Assembly: GCA_030248225.1 (NCBI GenBank)
Contig: JASANE010003705.1
Span: forward strand, 1 to 64,000
Source: Trileptium ribeirensis
Lineage: Eukaryota; Nematoda; Enoplea; Enoplida; Thoracostomopsidae
Direction of reading: 5' to 3'
Length of the DNA stretch: 64,000 bases
Below, in pieces: positions 1 through 12,801 of this stretch (position 1 is its first letter; every line of letters begins with the position of its first letter). The notes beneath the pieces are model-generated. The model worked only from the letters and a program-made list of their open reading frames with translations. It had not been told where the DNA came from and did not search any database. Both the position numbers and the translations under genes were made by a program.

Positions 1-3000
1 TGTCTTCTTTAGAATCAATATACATTTACTATGTAATAATCTCTTCTGAGCTCGATATAAGTGTGCCAAAATTACTAGAAATCTACCTTTGCATGGTGTA
101 AATCCAACTTGGAACACGCCATTTAACATTAATACAGAAGACATTAGAATCATTTTATTTCTACAGTGTAGTTGAACTCTATGTCTACGATATTAGCGGC
201 TCAAAATCGGCAGGAAATCAAGCACAGAATTGTGCCAAAACCAAACCGAAAATTTTCATTTGACAACTATATATCTACCTTAAAATAAATATATATTTAC
301 TGTGTAATAGACACTTCCGAGCTAGATATAAGAGTCTCAAAATCGACTAGAAATCACCCGCTGAATTGGCCAAAATCGAACCGGAAATTTTGGTTTGACA
401 ACAAGATGTCTTCTTTAGAATCAATATACATTTACTATGTAATAATCTCTTCTGAGCTCGATATAAGCGTGCCAAAATTACTAGAAATCTACCTTTGCAT
501 GGTGCTAAATCCAACTTGGAACAAGTCATTTAACAGTAATATTGAAGACATTAGAATCATTTTATTTCTACAGTGTAGTTGAACTCTATGCCTACGATAT
601 TAGCGGCTCAAAATCGGCAGGAGATCAAGCACAGAATTGTGGCAAAACCAAACCGAAAATTTTCATTTGACAACTATATATCTACCTTAAAATAAATATA
701 TATTTACTGTGTAATAGACACTTCCGAGCTAGATATAAGAGTCTCAAAATCGACTAGAAATCACCCGCTGAATTGGCCAAAATCGAACCGGAAATTTTGG
801 TTTGACAACAAGATGTCTTCTTTAGAATCAATATACATTTACTATGTAATAATCTCTTCTGAGCTCGATATAAGCGTGCCAAAATTACTAGAAATCTACC
901 TTTGCATGGTGTAAATCCAACTTGGAACAGGTCATTTAACAGTAATACAGGAGACATTAGAACCATTTTATTTCTACAGTGTAGTTGAACTCTATGTCTA
1001 CGATATTAGCGGCTCAAAATCGGCAGGAAATCAAGCACAGAATTGTGCCAAAACCAAACCGAAAATTTTCATTTGACAACTATATATCTACCTTAAAATA
1101 AATATATATTTACTGTGTAATAGACACTTCCGAGCTAGATATAAGAGTCTCAAAATCGACTAGAAATCACCCGCTGAATTGGCCAAAATCGAACCGGAAA
1201 TTTTGGTTTGACAACAAGATGTCTTCTTTAGAATCAATATACATTTACTATGTAATAATCTCTTCTGAGCTCGATATAATCGTGCCAAAATTACTAGAAA
1301 TCTACCTTTGCATGGTGCTAAATCCAACTTGGAACAAGTCATTTAACAGTACTATAGACCTTAGAATCGTTTTATTTCTACAGTGTAGTTGAACTCTATG
1401 TCTACAATATTAGCGGCTCAAAATCGGCAGGAAATCAAGCACAGAATTGTGCCAAAACCAAACCGAAAATTTTCATTTGACAACTATATATCTACCTTAA
1501 AATAAATATATATTTACTGTGTAATAGACACTTCCGAGCTAGATATAAGAGTCTCAAAATCGACTAGAAATCACCCGCTGAATTGGCCAAAATCGAACCG
1601 GAAATTTAGGTTTGACAACAAGATGTCTTCTTTAGAATCAATATACATTTACTATGTAATAATCTCTTCTGAGCTCGATATAAGCGTGCCAAAATTACTA
1701 GAAATCTACCTTTGCATGGTGTAAATCAAACTTGGAACAGGTCATTTAACAGTAATACAGGAGACATTAGAATCATTTTATTTCTACAGTGTAGTTGAAC
1801 TCTATGTCTACGATATTAGCGGCTCAAAATCGGCAGGAAATCAAGCACAGAATTATGCCAAAACCAAACCGAAAATTTCACTTGACGGCTATATATCTAC
1901 CTTAAAATAAATATATATTTACTGTTTAATAGACACTTCCTAGCTAGATATAAGGGTCTCAAAATCGACTAGAAATCACCCGCTGAATTAGCCAAAATCG
2001 AACCGGAAATTTTGGTTTGACAACAAGATGTCTTCTTTAGAATCAATATACATTTACTATGTAATAATCTCTTCTGAGCTCGATATAATCGTGCCAAAAT
2101 TACTAGAAATCTACCTTTGCATGGTGCTAAATCCAACTTGGAACAAGTCATTTAACAGTAATATAGGAGACCTTAGAATCATTTTATTTCTACAGTGTAG
2201 TTGAAATCTATGTCTACGATATTAGCGGCTCAAAATCGGCGGGAAATCAAGCACAGAATTGTGCCAAAACCAAACGGAAAATTTTCATTTGACCACTATA
2301 TATCTACCTTAAAATAAATATATATTTACTGTGTAATAGACACTTCCGAGCTAGCTATAAGAGTCTTAAAATCGACTGGAAATCACCCGCTAAATTGAAC
2401 AAAATCGAACCGGAAATTTAGGTTTGACAACAAGATGTCTTGTTTAGAATCAATATACATTTACTATGTAATAATCTCTTCTGAGCTCGATATAATCGTG
2501 CCAAAATTACTAGAAATCTACCTTTGCATGGTGCTAAATCCAACTTGGAACAAGTCATTTAACAGTACTATAGACCTTAGAATCATTTCATTTCTACAGT
2601 GTAGTTGAACTCTATGTCTACGATATTAGCGGCTCAAAATCGGCAGGAAATCAAGCACAGAATTGTGCCAAAACCAAACCGAAAATTTTCATTTGACAGC
2701 TGTATATCTACCTTAAAATAAATATATATTTACTGCGTAATAGACACTTCCGAGCTAGATATAAGAGTCTCAAAATCGACTAGAAATCACCCGCTGAATT
2801 AGCCAAAATCGAACCGGAAATTTTGGTTGGACAACAAGATGTCTTCTTTAGAATCAATATACATTTACTATGTAATAATCTGTTCTGAGTTCGATATAAG
2901 CGTGCCAAAATTACTAGAAATTTTTACCTTTGCATGGTGCTAAATCCAGCTTTCAACAAGTCATTTAACAGTACTATAGACCTTAAAATCATTTCATTTC

Positions 3001-3093
3001 TACAGTGTAGTTGAACTCTATGTCTACGATATTAGCGGCTCAAAACCGGCAGGAAATCAAGCACACAATTGTGCCAAAACCAAACTGAAAATT
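1..3093. repeat. 406-bp satellite array with trimeric higher-order structure
   Basis: About 7.6 tandem monomers. The same landmark (TGTCTTCTTTAGAATC) recurs at 1, 407, 814, 1220, 1624, 2029, 2436 and 2840, giving a period of 404-407 bp with only a few substitutions per copy. Each monomer divides into three related units of about 135 bp; in the second monomer they begin near 405, 542 and 677. All three share the order TTTACTRTGTAATA-like segment, GAGCT-GATATAAG-like segment, AAAAT-GAAATC-like segment and a TTTGACAA-like tail. The array enters the window already in progress at base 1 and ends abruptly at about 3093 in a C-rich tract. Short minus-strand ORFs in it repeat with the monomer and are not genes. 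Confidence 0.95.
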
Positions 3094-3559
3094 TCGCCCC
3101 CACCACCCCCGCCCCCCTATTGCTGGATCAATCTAGGTGCATCATGTCTATTTTGCAAATAAAATCTTTTTTCAAAATTTTCAGGTGACATTTCACAGGT
3201 GGGACCATTGGGTAAAAATAGAAAAAATGAAAATTTTTTTTCGGAAAATGGTCGTATGAGATATTTTTGAACTAAATTCGTCGAGCTGAGTCGATTGGTG
3301 CCAATTTCAGCGACGTGTGCCCATTTGCTGATTCCCCCAGCCCAAAAAGCGCCACTTAAACTATGCGTAATTCTTTGCGTATGAATCCCGGAACATGAAA
3401 CGCAATCCACTTTAGACAAATACGTGTCAAAATCATAAACCACGAAGTTGCTTTGTTGGAACTATAAGGAAAACCATTTGAAAGTAAACTATATACTTCT
3501 TTATTGTGTAGCTATGTAGCCTCTCACCAATTAAGATTAAAACTAATTAAACAAAAATA
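3094..3559. other. Unassigned segment after the satellite
   Basis: Begins with a C-rich tract (3094-3118). It contains one open minus-strand frame (3117-3443, 108 codons) with no family signature that I recognise, no splice context and biased simple sequence. I do not call it a gene. Confidence 0.4.
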
Positions 3560-3970
3560 CTACTTGCAGCGTAATTCCATTACGCGTAATATAACCCGGA
3601 AGTTTAGCGAGAGTCGTACTAGATCGAACACATACTGCTTAGGCTAACAGGAACACCACAACAACTAGAGCCGTAAGTTGTAATACACTGTAATCTAACC
3701 GCTGTTCTCCGCGGAGTTCAAACTACAACTGACTAGTAGGAACAAAACAATGCGAACTTCTTGTTAGCTACTAAGAAAAACAAGATGAGATTATGCAAAT
3801 TAGCATAATCTTTGAACAAAACAAGGAAACAGAATAAAACAAAATCCCATGACGCAGAGGGGAGGGAGGGATATAATAGGGGTGAAAAATTAAAATTTTG
3901 GGTTTTAGGAGATTTTTAGGGTTTTTGGGAGGATTTGGACCGGGATTCCCCTCTGTAGCCTAGCAGATAC
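3560..3970 (-). repeat. Inverted LTR-like copy of the local retroelement
   Basis: Read on the minus strand, this segment follows the same order as 10190-10480 and 16310-16560: CCGGTCCAAA-like start, stretches of CCCAAA/CCTAAAA, TATTATA-CCCTCCCTCCC, a T-rich run with TTTTGTTT, then a GCTAATTTGCATAATTA-type palindrome and TTAGCTAAC. The shared order identifies a related LTR or leader in opposite orientation. Its precise ends are not visible. Confidence 0.65.
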
Positions 3971-5282
3971 GCGAATAACATTTAAACCGAATATATATAC
4001 AACTATGCTGACATAGGTAACCAATTTCAGTTAAAAACCCGGAAATATTAAACAAGCATTAGATAACGTTAGCATAGGCAAAATCAAGCACTTTCGGATC
4101 TCTGCACAAATGCCATCTGTCGGGGGTCTAGTAGGCTATCAGGGGGGTCGCAGGGCTAAAATTTTACTTGTTAGGTTTTAAATCCCCTTTTCACCAAATT
4201 TATTATTAAATGGGTCCTTAACTTTAGTTAGGAAACTTTAGTAACTGGCACTCAAATAAATTTAGTAGTACTACTGCGTCGTCTGGCAGCCGTCCGGATC
4301 CGCACCGTGGGTATTACTAGTCCTTAGAAGAAAGGGCGAGGATCTATTACCCAATCGAATCGTCGTTAGATCCCACTTACTATTCTTGGCCAGCCGTCCG
4401 GGGGCCACGGATCTCCCCATACTAGTAGCCAGCCGGGGCTCGTGTGGAGTAAGAAACTAATTGCGCAGTATTCGACCGCTACCGTAGTTTTAGCAACGTA
4501 GTTCGGCAGCCGTCCGGGGTCGGCTTGTTTAATATAACCGGCACTATTAGCGTAACTCTGAGACCTAGGTTGAGGTAATTATATAATCACATCGTGCACC
4601 AGCCGTCCAGGGGTGTGCTGCGTCAACCCACAAGGACTTAATAAAGTAACAGATACGTAACATAACTCTTAATCACTATCGCTCAATTATAACACTTCAA
4701 CACTAGTGGCTATAACTTAGGGTTAAGGACCAGGCCAAGTACTCTTAGCTGTAGCTTAACCTAAACTTAAAGTACTAAAGAAGGATCGTCAAGTATACTT
4801 AAAATAGTGGCCGAAGTGTATGGTGAAGTGAAATGTCAGGCTGTGCTAGAGTTAGAGTCAGGCTGCAAAAGCCAACAGGTCAAACAGTGCATAAACCTAG
4901 TATGAGATTGTACAAGTATTGTCGGTGTTAGCCTAGCGCGATCAAAAAAAATACGGTACTAAAGAATAGTGCCGCGGCTTTTCATTACGAGCTTAAGCAC
5001 GGTATCGCGCATTGATACGGTTATCAAAAAGATTACAGCAAGCGATCTACGAAAATAATAGCAGTATTCTAATATTTTGTAGTGCCTTGCAATAAATCTT
5101 TACGTGTCTGTTGCCAAATTATCTGGAACTCGAGCAATTAGAGCCGAGCAGGGATTACGCTGAATCGCAAAATATAAGGCACAAATACTGGTCACGAAAA
5201 GAAAAACGCGCGCAACACTAGCGTCCTACCGGCATTCTACTGGCCACACCTCGAAACGCACAATCATTCGGTGACGAATCCC
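3971..5282. other. Noncoding retroelement-related region with AGCCGTCCGG motif cluster
   Basis: No gene. The 10-mer AGCCGTCCGG occurs at 4288, 4392 and 4508, with one-mismatch or shortened forms at 4601 and 4431. The same 10-mer occurs twice more inside the retroelement coding region at 13056 and 13142. A GGCTAYCAGGGG-like segment near 4130 matches text near 9580 and 10202. I infer a diverged noncoding part of the local LTR element. Confidence 0.4.
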
Positions 5283-5360
5283 GCCTCCTTTTTATAACCG
5301 ATAGCCGACATAAGGAAAAATCCCCTACCAACCTAACCCTCAAGAAAACAATACAAAATA
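5283..5360 (+). repeat. Fragment of LTR/3' end of the local retroelement
   Basis: The segment with CCGATAGCCGACATAAGG and AAAAATCC...CCAACC matches 16204-16290 closely. At 16.2 kb the same text directly follows the stop codon of the coiled-coil reading frame, so this is an isolated copy of that 3' segment. Confidence 0.6.
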
Positions 5361-7134
5361 ACACCATCAACTGATAATTTCGACCCTATAAAAAGTTAGC
5401 TAATAAAACACAAAATATGCAGATCCAAAAAATATAAAAAATAAAATTTGATTTTAAGAGGATTTAAAATTTGGTGGAAACATATAATAGAATGTTTTGT
5501 GAAATAAAAATTTAAACTAAAATTTGTGAAATTAAAATTTAAACTAAAATTTTGTGAAATTGAGCAGCTGGAGCTTACTAGACCCCCGACAAAAACAAAA
5601 TCACAGCAACCATATACTGGCTAGCTATGCAATGATCTATGTGGATATGTCGAATACAGCGAAACAGATACAAAATGGAAGCCAAGGGTTTCGACTTCTG
5701 TTCGAGTGCGCACTAGCAAGAGATAAATGCGTTTCGCCCCTTGGTTTATATTCCTGAGCATGGCAATGGTTCCGGAGGTAGCTTGATCTCGCTGTACGAC
5801 TGCAGCTGGTCAGAAAGAGCCGATTGCATTCGATTTTTGAGTGACATGCATGAAGGAAGATCAAACCTACCCCTGTGAGCATGTATGAACTTAGACCAAG
5901 CACCACACTTTGATAGCTTACGCATTTCAAACTTAAGAGTCGAATCGGTCAAGCCATTCCAAGTCTATTGCATTAAGACAGAAATTTACATAAACACTGT
6001 AATAACATACCGTGGTATGAGGTTGAGGGATAATTCAATAAAAGTTACATATTTGGTAATGCATCGTACAAATTGTAACCCAGATGGTCCTAGGGGTGTT
6101 TAGTCCCACCGTAGATTGCACACAAACTACGCTAAATACTCACACAAAATTCTCCAACGGGATTTCTAAGGCTGCTTTTGTAGCTCATTCCTAAAGACTT
6201 AATGTTTCGCCACTTATAATGCAAATATTTTATTTCACTCACTACTACAAATCATATCTTTTCCACACATTAAACACATAAGCGGCTGAACCGTACTCAC
6301 CTTGATTGCGCAGCTTCTGAGGCTGACTGAGGCCCTGATCTAACTGCGCAGTCGCTTAAATAAGCTTTCTAAACCCGATTTCTTGGAACTCAAAAGAAAC
6401 ATAGTTTTCAAATCTCACTAACCCGTTAATTTTTAATATAACTGCTGCCAACCGAGTTGCGAATTCTTAGAACTGTAAAATTCGGTGCCTAACATAAACT
6501 TTCATTTTTGCGTTAGAGAAACACTTTTATGGAATTCCCGGAATCCCTAAATTAAAATGAATTTTGGAAAATCCAGCAGAAATACACTTACATATCCGCT
6601 AATGTAAGTGTTATAGTTATGGCACTTAGGGGCTACACTCTAATCCGATAAGTAAGCAACCTATGACCAGGGCACACAAATTTAAAAATTTTGCATTATT
6701 TTAAACACTCTTAAAGTTATTATTTTTCATGAAATAATAAAATTCTTCATATTAAATCAAGTACAGAAATAGCAGAGGGGATGAGGACCGTAAATCGTTA
6801 ACGAGTGGTGCAATTGTGCCCAAATGTGGTATGGATGGTCTACAGCGTGCCCTATGGCATTTGGCATTAAATTCTGCATATGCCAAACCAGCCCCTCCCA
6901 GTTACGGCCAAAATTATACAGATTATATTTTTGTAAGCCTAGTATGCTGGGAATTTTACAATTTCAAAACAATAAAGTTTTACAATACACAACACACGAC
7001 ATCGTACAAAACAATCGCAATTCACGTGCCACTACATACATATCTCACATATTATAAGAAATGTAAATAAATAAACAAACACACAAGCACTCATAATAAA
7101 TAGATTATACAGCATACTGTTCCTATAAACTACA
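5361..7134. other. AT-rich intergenic region, nothing recognised
   Basis: Only short open frames overlapping on both strands (for example 5554-5757, 5885-6103, 6816-7070). None has a domain signature, repeated conservation or length to support it. The stretch 7050-7130 is very A-rich. Confidence 0.4.
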
Positions 7135-8035
7135 ATTAAGCGGAGCGGAGCGAAACCTTTTTGTTTTCGTCAGAGAGGGAAAATTTGGCACTGTATGTCG
7201 TCCGTCCGTCCGTCCGTTTAACTCCTCAATAACTACTGGGCCGATTTTAAAAAACTTTTATTTGTTTGAAAGGCCTAATATTGGACAGGTGCAAAACATA
7301 TAGATTGTGTCATAATTTGCTTTTGTTAATTAGTAATTACCTAATTAGTTAAGCGTTTTAGCCTTAATATTTTTAAGTATTTTCAAACAAAAATTGCATA
7401 TTTTCAATAAATGATTAGTGTAAAGCTATTATTTTGGTGTACATACTACATATCGCAGTGGTGATTGTAATTCTGGTGCTTATTTACTTGATTATTTAAT
7501 ATAAGTTCAAAATGCCAATTACTTTAAGTAATTAGCTAATTAATAATTAATTGTTAATTAGCTAATTTTTTGAAAATTTTCAAAGTGCTCATGAATTAAA
7601 AATAAATTGCACCCAGGTGTTTTCTATGTCGCTGATTACGAATATGACATTTCTGAAGCTCTAAAACCTGGCTGTATATGCTAATTAGCTGGCTAATTAA
7701 CTAACTAATTAGGTAATTTTATGCAAATTTTCAAATCACTTCAAAATTGCTAATTTGTTGCGCTCGGAGGTATTCGATGTTGGTGATTATGAATATGTGG
7801 CTTTTAAAGCTCTATGATTTTGTCATGGGTGCTAATTAGGTAATTAATTAGCTAATTAGTTGATGTCACTAATTAGCTAATTTCTTTTAGCTATCGAACC
7901 TTTTTATGGTGGATTTGACATCAATTGCCTAAAACGTGATACTTATTATAAATTGATTACATAGTTGAATCACATATACACACAAATAAGATACCAAATA
8001 CTTTGCCTGTTGCTTCGCTCACTTTTTGTAATTTA
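7135..8035. mobile_element. Diverged, longer relative of the GAGCGGAGC-ended repeat family
   Basis: Begins with GCGGAGCGGAGCGAAACC, followed by a CGTCCGTCCGTCCGT run, then a 'CTACTGGGCCGATTTTAAAAAA' type segment and TTTGTTTGAAAGG. This is the same layout as the copies at 15414, 24424, 40832 and 60234. The interior is crowded with TAATTAGCTAATTA-type palindromes (roughly 7330-7880), and it closes near 8030 with a TTGCTTCGCTCAC-like end. No coding capacity. The family is unclassified. Confidence 0.55.
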
Positions 8036-9733
8036 TCGCGCTTACTAATATATACATATATCGCACAAGTTGTATTAAGCATATACATGTGTCACGCAAG
8101 CTACATTACGCATTATTCAACAACAAGTGCGCAGCGTGTAGTACATATGACAAGGTGACTAAGATAACGTAGAGTTTCCCGCGGAAATTTTACCACAATA
8201 GAAGCGTATGAAGTATACATAAGATGGTAGGATAAGATAGTAGGAATAAACCATTAAACGAGGCTTAAACACGTCACAAAATTATTCCTGTAGTTATCAG
8301 GTTCCAGATGACAAATGCGGCATGTTGGTTATATTTATATGTTAAGGTATTCACGTTAATATTGATGTTGATAAGTTACTACATCATACATGAAGACGTT
8401 CCGAAGTCTAGGGGAGGGGGGCGTAGGGGATGGTCGTTTTAGGGGAAGTGGCTCTTGAGAGGGATGTCGTTTAGGGGAGAGGGGTGGTGACAGTAAGTTA
8501 ACGGCGTCCCTGCCCTCCCCCGGCGGACACTCATTTTTGCTAAATTTTTCAACATTTTTCCGTTTCTGCATAATTTTTTACAGAACTCCCAAGCTACACG
8601 CGCCGAAAGCTTGCGTAACATTTTGAGAATTTTGGAAAAATTTAGTAAAATTTACCGCAAACTAGCAAAATATGAGAAAACTATTAGCAAATATAAGAGA
8701 AACTTTGCATAATAGGATAATTGGGGTAAGTTATAAGTTGTGTAAAATTACATATATGCTATATTTTTATAGTGTCGGCTGCGATTTTAATTTGTCAGAT
8801 TTCATTTAAATGTAGTTAGAAGTTACCACTTTTAATGAAAACCACCAAAATCGCCTCTATGGTTTTCCGTGTTTTATAGCTTTGATAAATTATTTATTGA
8901 TATAGAAGATGACAATTTGAAGATCGAAGTAAATTATCCAAGTTTTTCCCCATGATACTCCGTTGTACATTTGTCATTCATTGTCTATACACGAGCCACA
9001 CTCGATAACTGGGACAATTAGATGCTTTAGACTTAACTACCTTTGAGAGTTGGTGTATTTACACATCATTTCGCGATCTAAATTTCGAAACTGAAGTCTG
9101 CGCCGCGGATCGAACCACGATTGCGTTGAGAAAAGCGGTGTATATAAACCAATGACCCATCTGAGAGCTGTTCTTAAAGTGAGCGAATAACAACGTGCAT
9201 GCAAATATACAAAACGAGACATAGTTCATTTGCGCAACGCGTTACAATATGGACTAAAATACCATGTGGCACAGATGGGCATGAAAGGGTTTAGTGAAGA
9301 GACGAGAATTTGTCCTTAAACTCAAGAAAATATACAATATTAGTATTAAATCCAGAGCTGTATTATTTTTTTGCAAAATATAATCCGCCAGTGATGCATG
9401 TGCCTAATTTTTAATATCTCCAAGCGAACACGAAGGTCCAAACCAAGTTCCTTTACTCAACCATACCTTGTGGCAGTTGCAACATGGAATGACTTATTAC
9501 ATAGCTAGGTTAGAGTAACTCTTGGGGTTACTAACCATAAGGATGTTTGAGGTGTTAGGGTGTTACTGTCGGGGTCTACTAGGCTACCAGGGGTTCCAAG
9601 GTCCTAATTGCACAAACTTTTATTTTAAAAATCTCAAATCACTTAATCCTTATTATACCGTTCCCTTAATTTTAAACTTCTTAAAATCTAAAATTATGGT
9701 TTTCTTACTGGGCCTAATTTGTGTTAGGTGTTG
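8036..9733. other. Intergenic region, no supportable gene
   Basis: Contains a G-rich tract (8405-8480), a C-rich block near 8515, and AT-rich sequence. Short ORFs here (8356-8621 minus, 9037-9222 minus, 9522-9812 plus) show no family signature. The 9570-9600 segment (GGTCTACTAGGCTACCAGGGG) repeats text seen near 4125 and 10200 and is probably retroelement-derived. Confidence 0.4.
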
Positions 9734-10187
9734 CAGGGTCCCCGCTCGACAGGGAAAATATGGAAAACAGGGAAATTATAGATTTTTGCAGGGAAAACAG
9801 GGAAAATTTTGACGTCTGCAGGGAAAAATTTTGGGATTTTTTGGAAATGGGATGCTTTTTGACATATTTTTGGAAATTGTGATTTTTATTCTTTTATTTC
9901 AGACCAAGGACCCTCATTTCTCCGATTTCATGCTGCAGCAATGTCGCACCTTCTGCAATATTATAACTAAATTTAATATAATTTTAATATTTTAGTTTTC
10001 ACACTAATATATTGTCTGAAACGCTATAATTTTCAGCTTATACATATGATTTTAGGCGATATATCCTTTGTGTGTTCATATGTCCAAGTTGAATTTTTAC
10101 AGGAGCTGCAGGGAAAACAGGGAAAAAATGGGGAAATTTTGCAGGGAAAACAGGGAAAAAAATTGTCGAGATCCCGCGGGGACCCTG
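9734..10187. mobile_element. Small nonautonomous hAT-like element (454 bp)
   Basis: The ends are inverted: CAGGGTCCCCGC at 9734 and GCGGGGACCCTG ending at 10187. Both subterminal regions carry TCGACA/TGTCGA and runs of CAGGGAAAACAGGGAAA. A CAGGG terminus with this subterminal pattern is typical of hAT-type miniature elements. The flanking 8-mers (AGGTGTTG and TTGGAACA) do not match, so the insertion is old or the ends are slightly misplaced. No ORF inside; the glycine/lysine/glutamine-rich frames come from the CAGGGAAAA repeats. Confidence 0.6.
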
Positions 10188-10189
10188 TT

Positions 10190-10660
10190 GGAACACTGTT
10201 GACCAGGCTACCAGAAGGGTTCCGGTCCAAACCCGTCCCAAATTCCCAAATCCCCGGGTTGGTCACCAAATATTCTATTATACCGCTCCCTCCCTTTTTC
10301 GTCCTGGGCTTTTCTTGTTTTCTTGTTTTCTGTTTCAATTGATGCTAATTTTCATAATTAGAATCAATTGTTTTTATTAGCTAACTAGTGTTAGCTTTTG
10401 TTTTTATTCTTCATTTAGTCTGGAGTTTGCGCTTAAACGATTTGGTGATCAGATCTGGAGCTCTCGCTGCCTACGCATATAAAGTGTTGTGTTTAGCTGT
10501 TTTATTAGGGATTAACTAATGATAAGTTCCGGATTTTTCCGAACTTATCTACACGAGTTTTAGTTTTGAATTTGCTTTTGGAAATTGGCTGTTTATGATT
10601 AACGGTTACCTAGCTACGTACTGATATGCTTTCGAATTATATGCTTTGGTTTTGAATTAT
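10190..10660 (+). repeat. LTR-like/leader segment, copy 1
   Basis: Shares with 16310-16760 the ordered blocks CCAAACCCG, CCCGGG-TGG-TCACC, TTATTATACC-CTCCCTCCC, T-rich TTTTGTTT, a GCTAATTTTCATAATTAG-type palindrome, TTAGCT and GTCTGGA. The TATTATACC block could be a core promoter. It lies directly 5' of the gag reading frame that starts at about 10666. Exact LTR boundaries are unclear because a hAT-like element abuts its left side. Confidence 0.6.
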
Positions 10661-10665
10661 ATGCT

Positions 10666-12801
10666 GTGATCGAAATCCAACAAATTGCGGAACAACTGCA
10701 ACAACAATCAATGACATTTAATAAAATAAATGGAATCCAAAGTGGAACCCAAAGCGAAACGAGCCAAATGGATGCAAACCAACATCAATTCGGGGCAATG
10801 TCGAGACAATCAAATGCGTATCGAAATCAAAACAATGTTAATCAATGTGATATGAACTATAAACAAAATGGTATAAATCGAAATGAACGTGATCCGATCC
10901 AAATTAAAGCAATCAAATCGATCCAAACGATGATCAGTGGGGTACGCAAGAAGAACAGAGAAATACAAACCGATCCAAATACAATACGATCCAAACCTAG
11001 CAATGACCAAACGAATTACGATCAATGTGGTAATCATGAAAAATTAATCGACACAAACCGAGTGCAGTCTGATACGAATTACGATCAAGTGGCAAATTCA
11101 ATACAAACCAACAAGCAAACCAATCAAATGCAAACGGGTGCAAACAAAGAAGGAGGTAATACAAGTGAGATGACAAATGTATAGAACCAAATACGAGTAC
11201 CACACGTAAAAAACAGTGGTACAACCCAAATGGCGAGCACGTACAATCGAATACAAATTCCGTATATAACAACGAATTGTGACGCTTTCCAAACAATGAA
11301 TACATGGAATCAACATCAAGGAATAGCAACCGGTGTAATTCAAATAGGGGCATTTCAGAATTACGGTACAACACCAATAGCCCCACAAGGCAGTCACTTG
11401 CCATTTGTTACGAACAATTCAATAGTTAATTTTGGAGTGCTACTAGCAACGGCAACACCATATAAGTATATATCAATACCAACAACCACAGCAATCAATG
11501 ACGAATCAAAATCAAGGTCAACAAAATAATGATCTAGTGACATTAAACCAGCAATTCATTGAGGCGTTGATCAAGGTGGCAACCAAAGAATCGCCACAAA
11601 TACCAAACGTAATGCAACAACCCAATGGCCAAGCAATTTTGGTCAAAATGGAAAACGAAGTGCTCAACTTACAATCGTACAAAGGTGAAACAAGCTTCGA
11701 AAAATATCGTAAGGAATTTGAAAAAGCACTGGCTCAAGGTGGTATTGATGCAAGGAAAAGCAGAAGAATACCTGGAAATGCTGACACTCGAAAAAGCCAA
11801 AGAATTGTGCAATTACGACGAGTTGATCAAAAAGTTTAAAGAATGATTTGACGTACCAAAAACATTGAAGAATCATATGAATAAATTGCAAAACCGACGA
11901 CAAACAAAAATAGTCAAAGATTTCGTTGATGAATTACGAGTCTACGCAGCACGAAACCTAACAACGAAAGGTGTGCCCGAATCAGTTGTCGAAGAAGTAC
12001 TCAAATCAGCATTAATATAGGCACTAAAGGATGGGATTCGAAACCGTTTATGTGCAACGAAACAAGAAACTTTCGTAACATTATCGGAAAAAGCAGGGCA
12101 GTTGAAAGCCTAGATCAACAAATGACCGAAGGATTACAAAGTACAAACGAACATCGACCAAAGTATCGCGAAGTACAATCAATGCGGCCAAATCAGATCG
12201 CGAGAATGAGATCAAACACTAATCAACAAATGTGGCGACCGAGAATACAAACGCCACAGACACAATGGCGCCCACATCGATGAAATAATCAACCTATACG
12301 ACCTCAACAATAACAAATGGCACAATCATGGTCGATGCCAATTCCAATGATGCCAACACAGATGAATGCGAATTACTCTCAAACAATGCAACCAAATTAT
12401 GGACAAATGGGAATACAACAACCAACGCCACAAGTAATGTATCCAATACAAGCACCACAACAACCAATACAACCTCAAATTACCTGGCAACAGCAACAAA
12501 GAATAGCAGAAATCAGCAACCACAAATCCGGCAATCGTTAATGAACCAACCACCGCCGAGATGTAACAAATGCGGAAAGTTGGGTCATAAAACAGAACAA
12601 TCTTTCTCAAGAAGTCCTGGTCAAAATACAAGAGTAAATCAAAGAACAAATCAACAACAAAATCAAAATCGTTATAGAATAATGTCGAATCGGTCCAACC
12701 AATCAAATGGAGAAACGAGAAATCAACTATCAAAATCGAGCGTAGTAGAACGACAAAAATGTCTTCAAAATGAAGGGAGAAAATCGAGGATATGTCAATA
12801 G
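10666..12801 (+). pseudogene. gag: LTR-retrotransposon gag, frameshifted
   Basis: Encodes a retrotransposon Gag-like polyprotein, the structural protein that packages element RNA. The N-terminal 10666-11184 is a glutamine/asparagine-rich open frame with no named domain. A second short open frame follows at 11230-11529. The capsid-like helical region runs from 11498 to about 12110, with segments such as LNQQFIEALIKVATK and FEKYRKEFEKALAQGGID, then, after a frameshift near 11740, KSALI-ALKDGIRNRL. A proline/glutamine-rich stretch follows at 12240-12530, then a zinc knuckle CNKCGKLGHKTEQS near 12560, whose last cysteine is replaced by serine. Several stops and at least two frameshifts make it nonfunctional. 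Long minus-strand frames with hydrophobic translations (12326-12973) are the antisense of this A-rich coding strand. Confidence 0.8.

Noticed and set aside
347..2151. Repeated minus-strand ORFs of 60-70 codons
   Set aside because: They recur once per satellite monomer and differ only as the satellite differs; by-products of the repeat.
1..3093. CRISPR-like array
   Set aside because: Units are contiguous 406-bp monomers without spacers, in an animal genome.
9522..10342. Gly/Lys/Gln repeat peptides resembling collagen-like sequence
   Set aside because: Arise from CAGGGAAAA repeats in a hAT-like element's subterminal regions.
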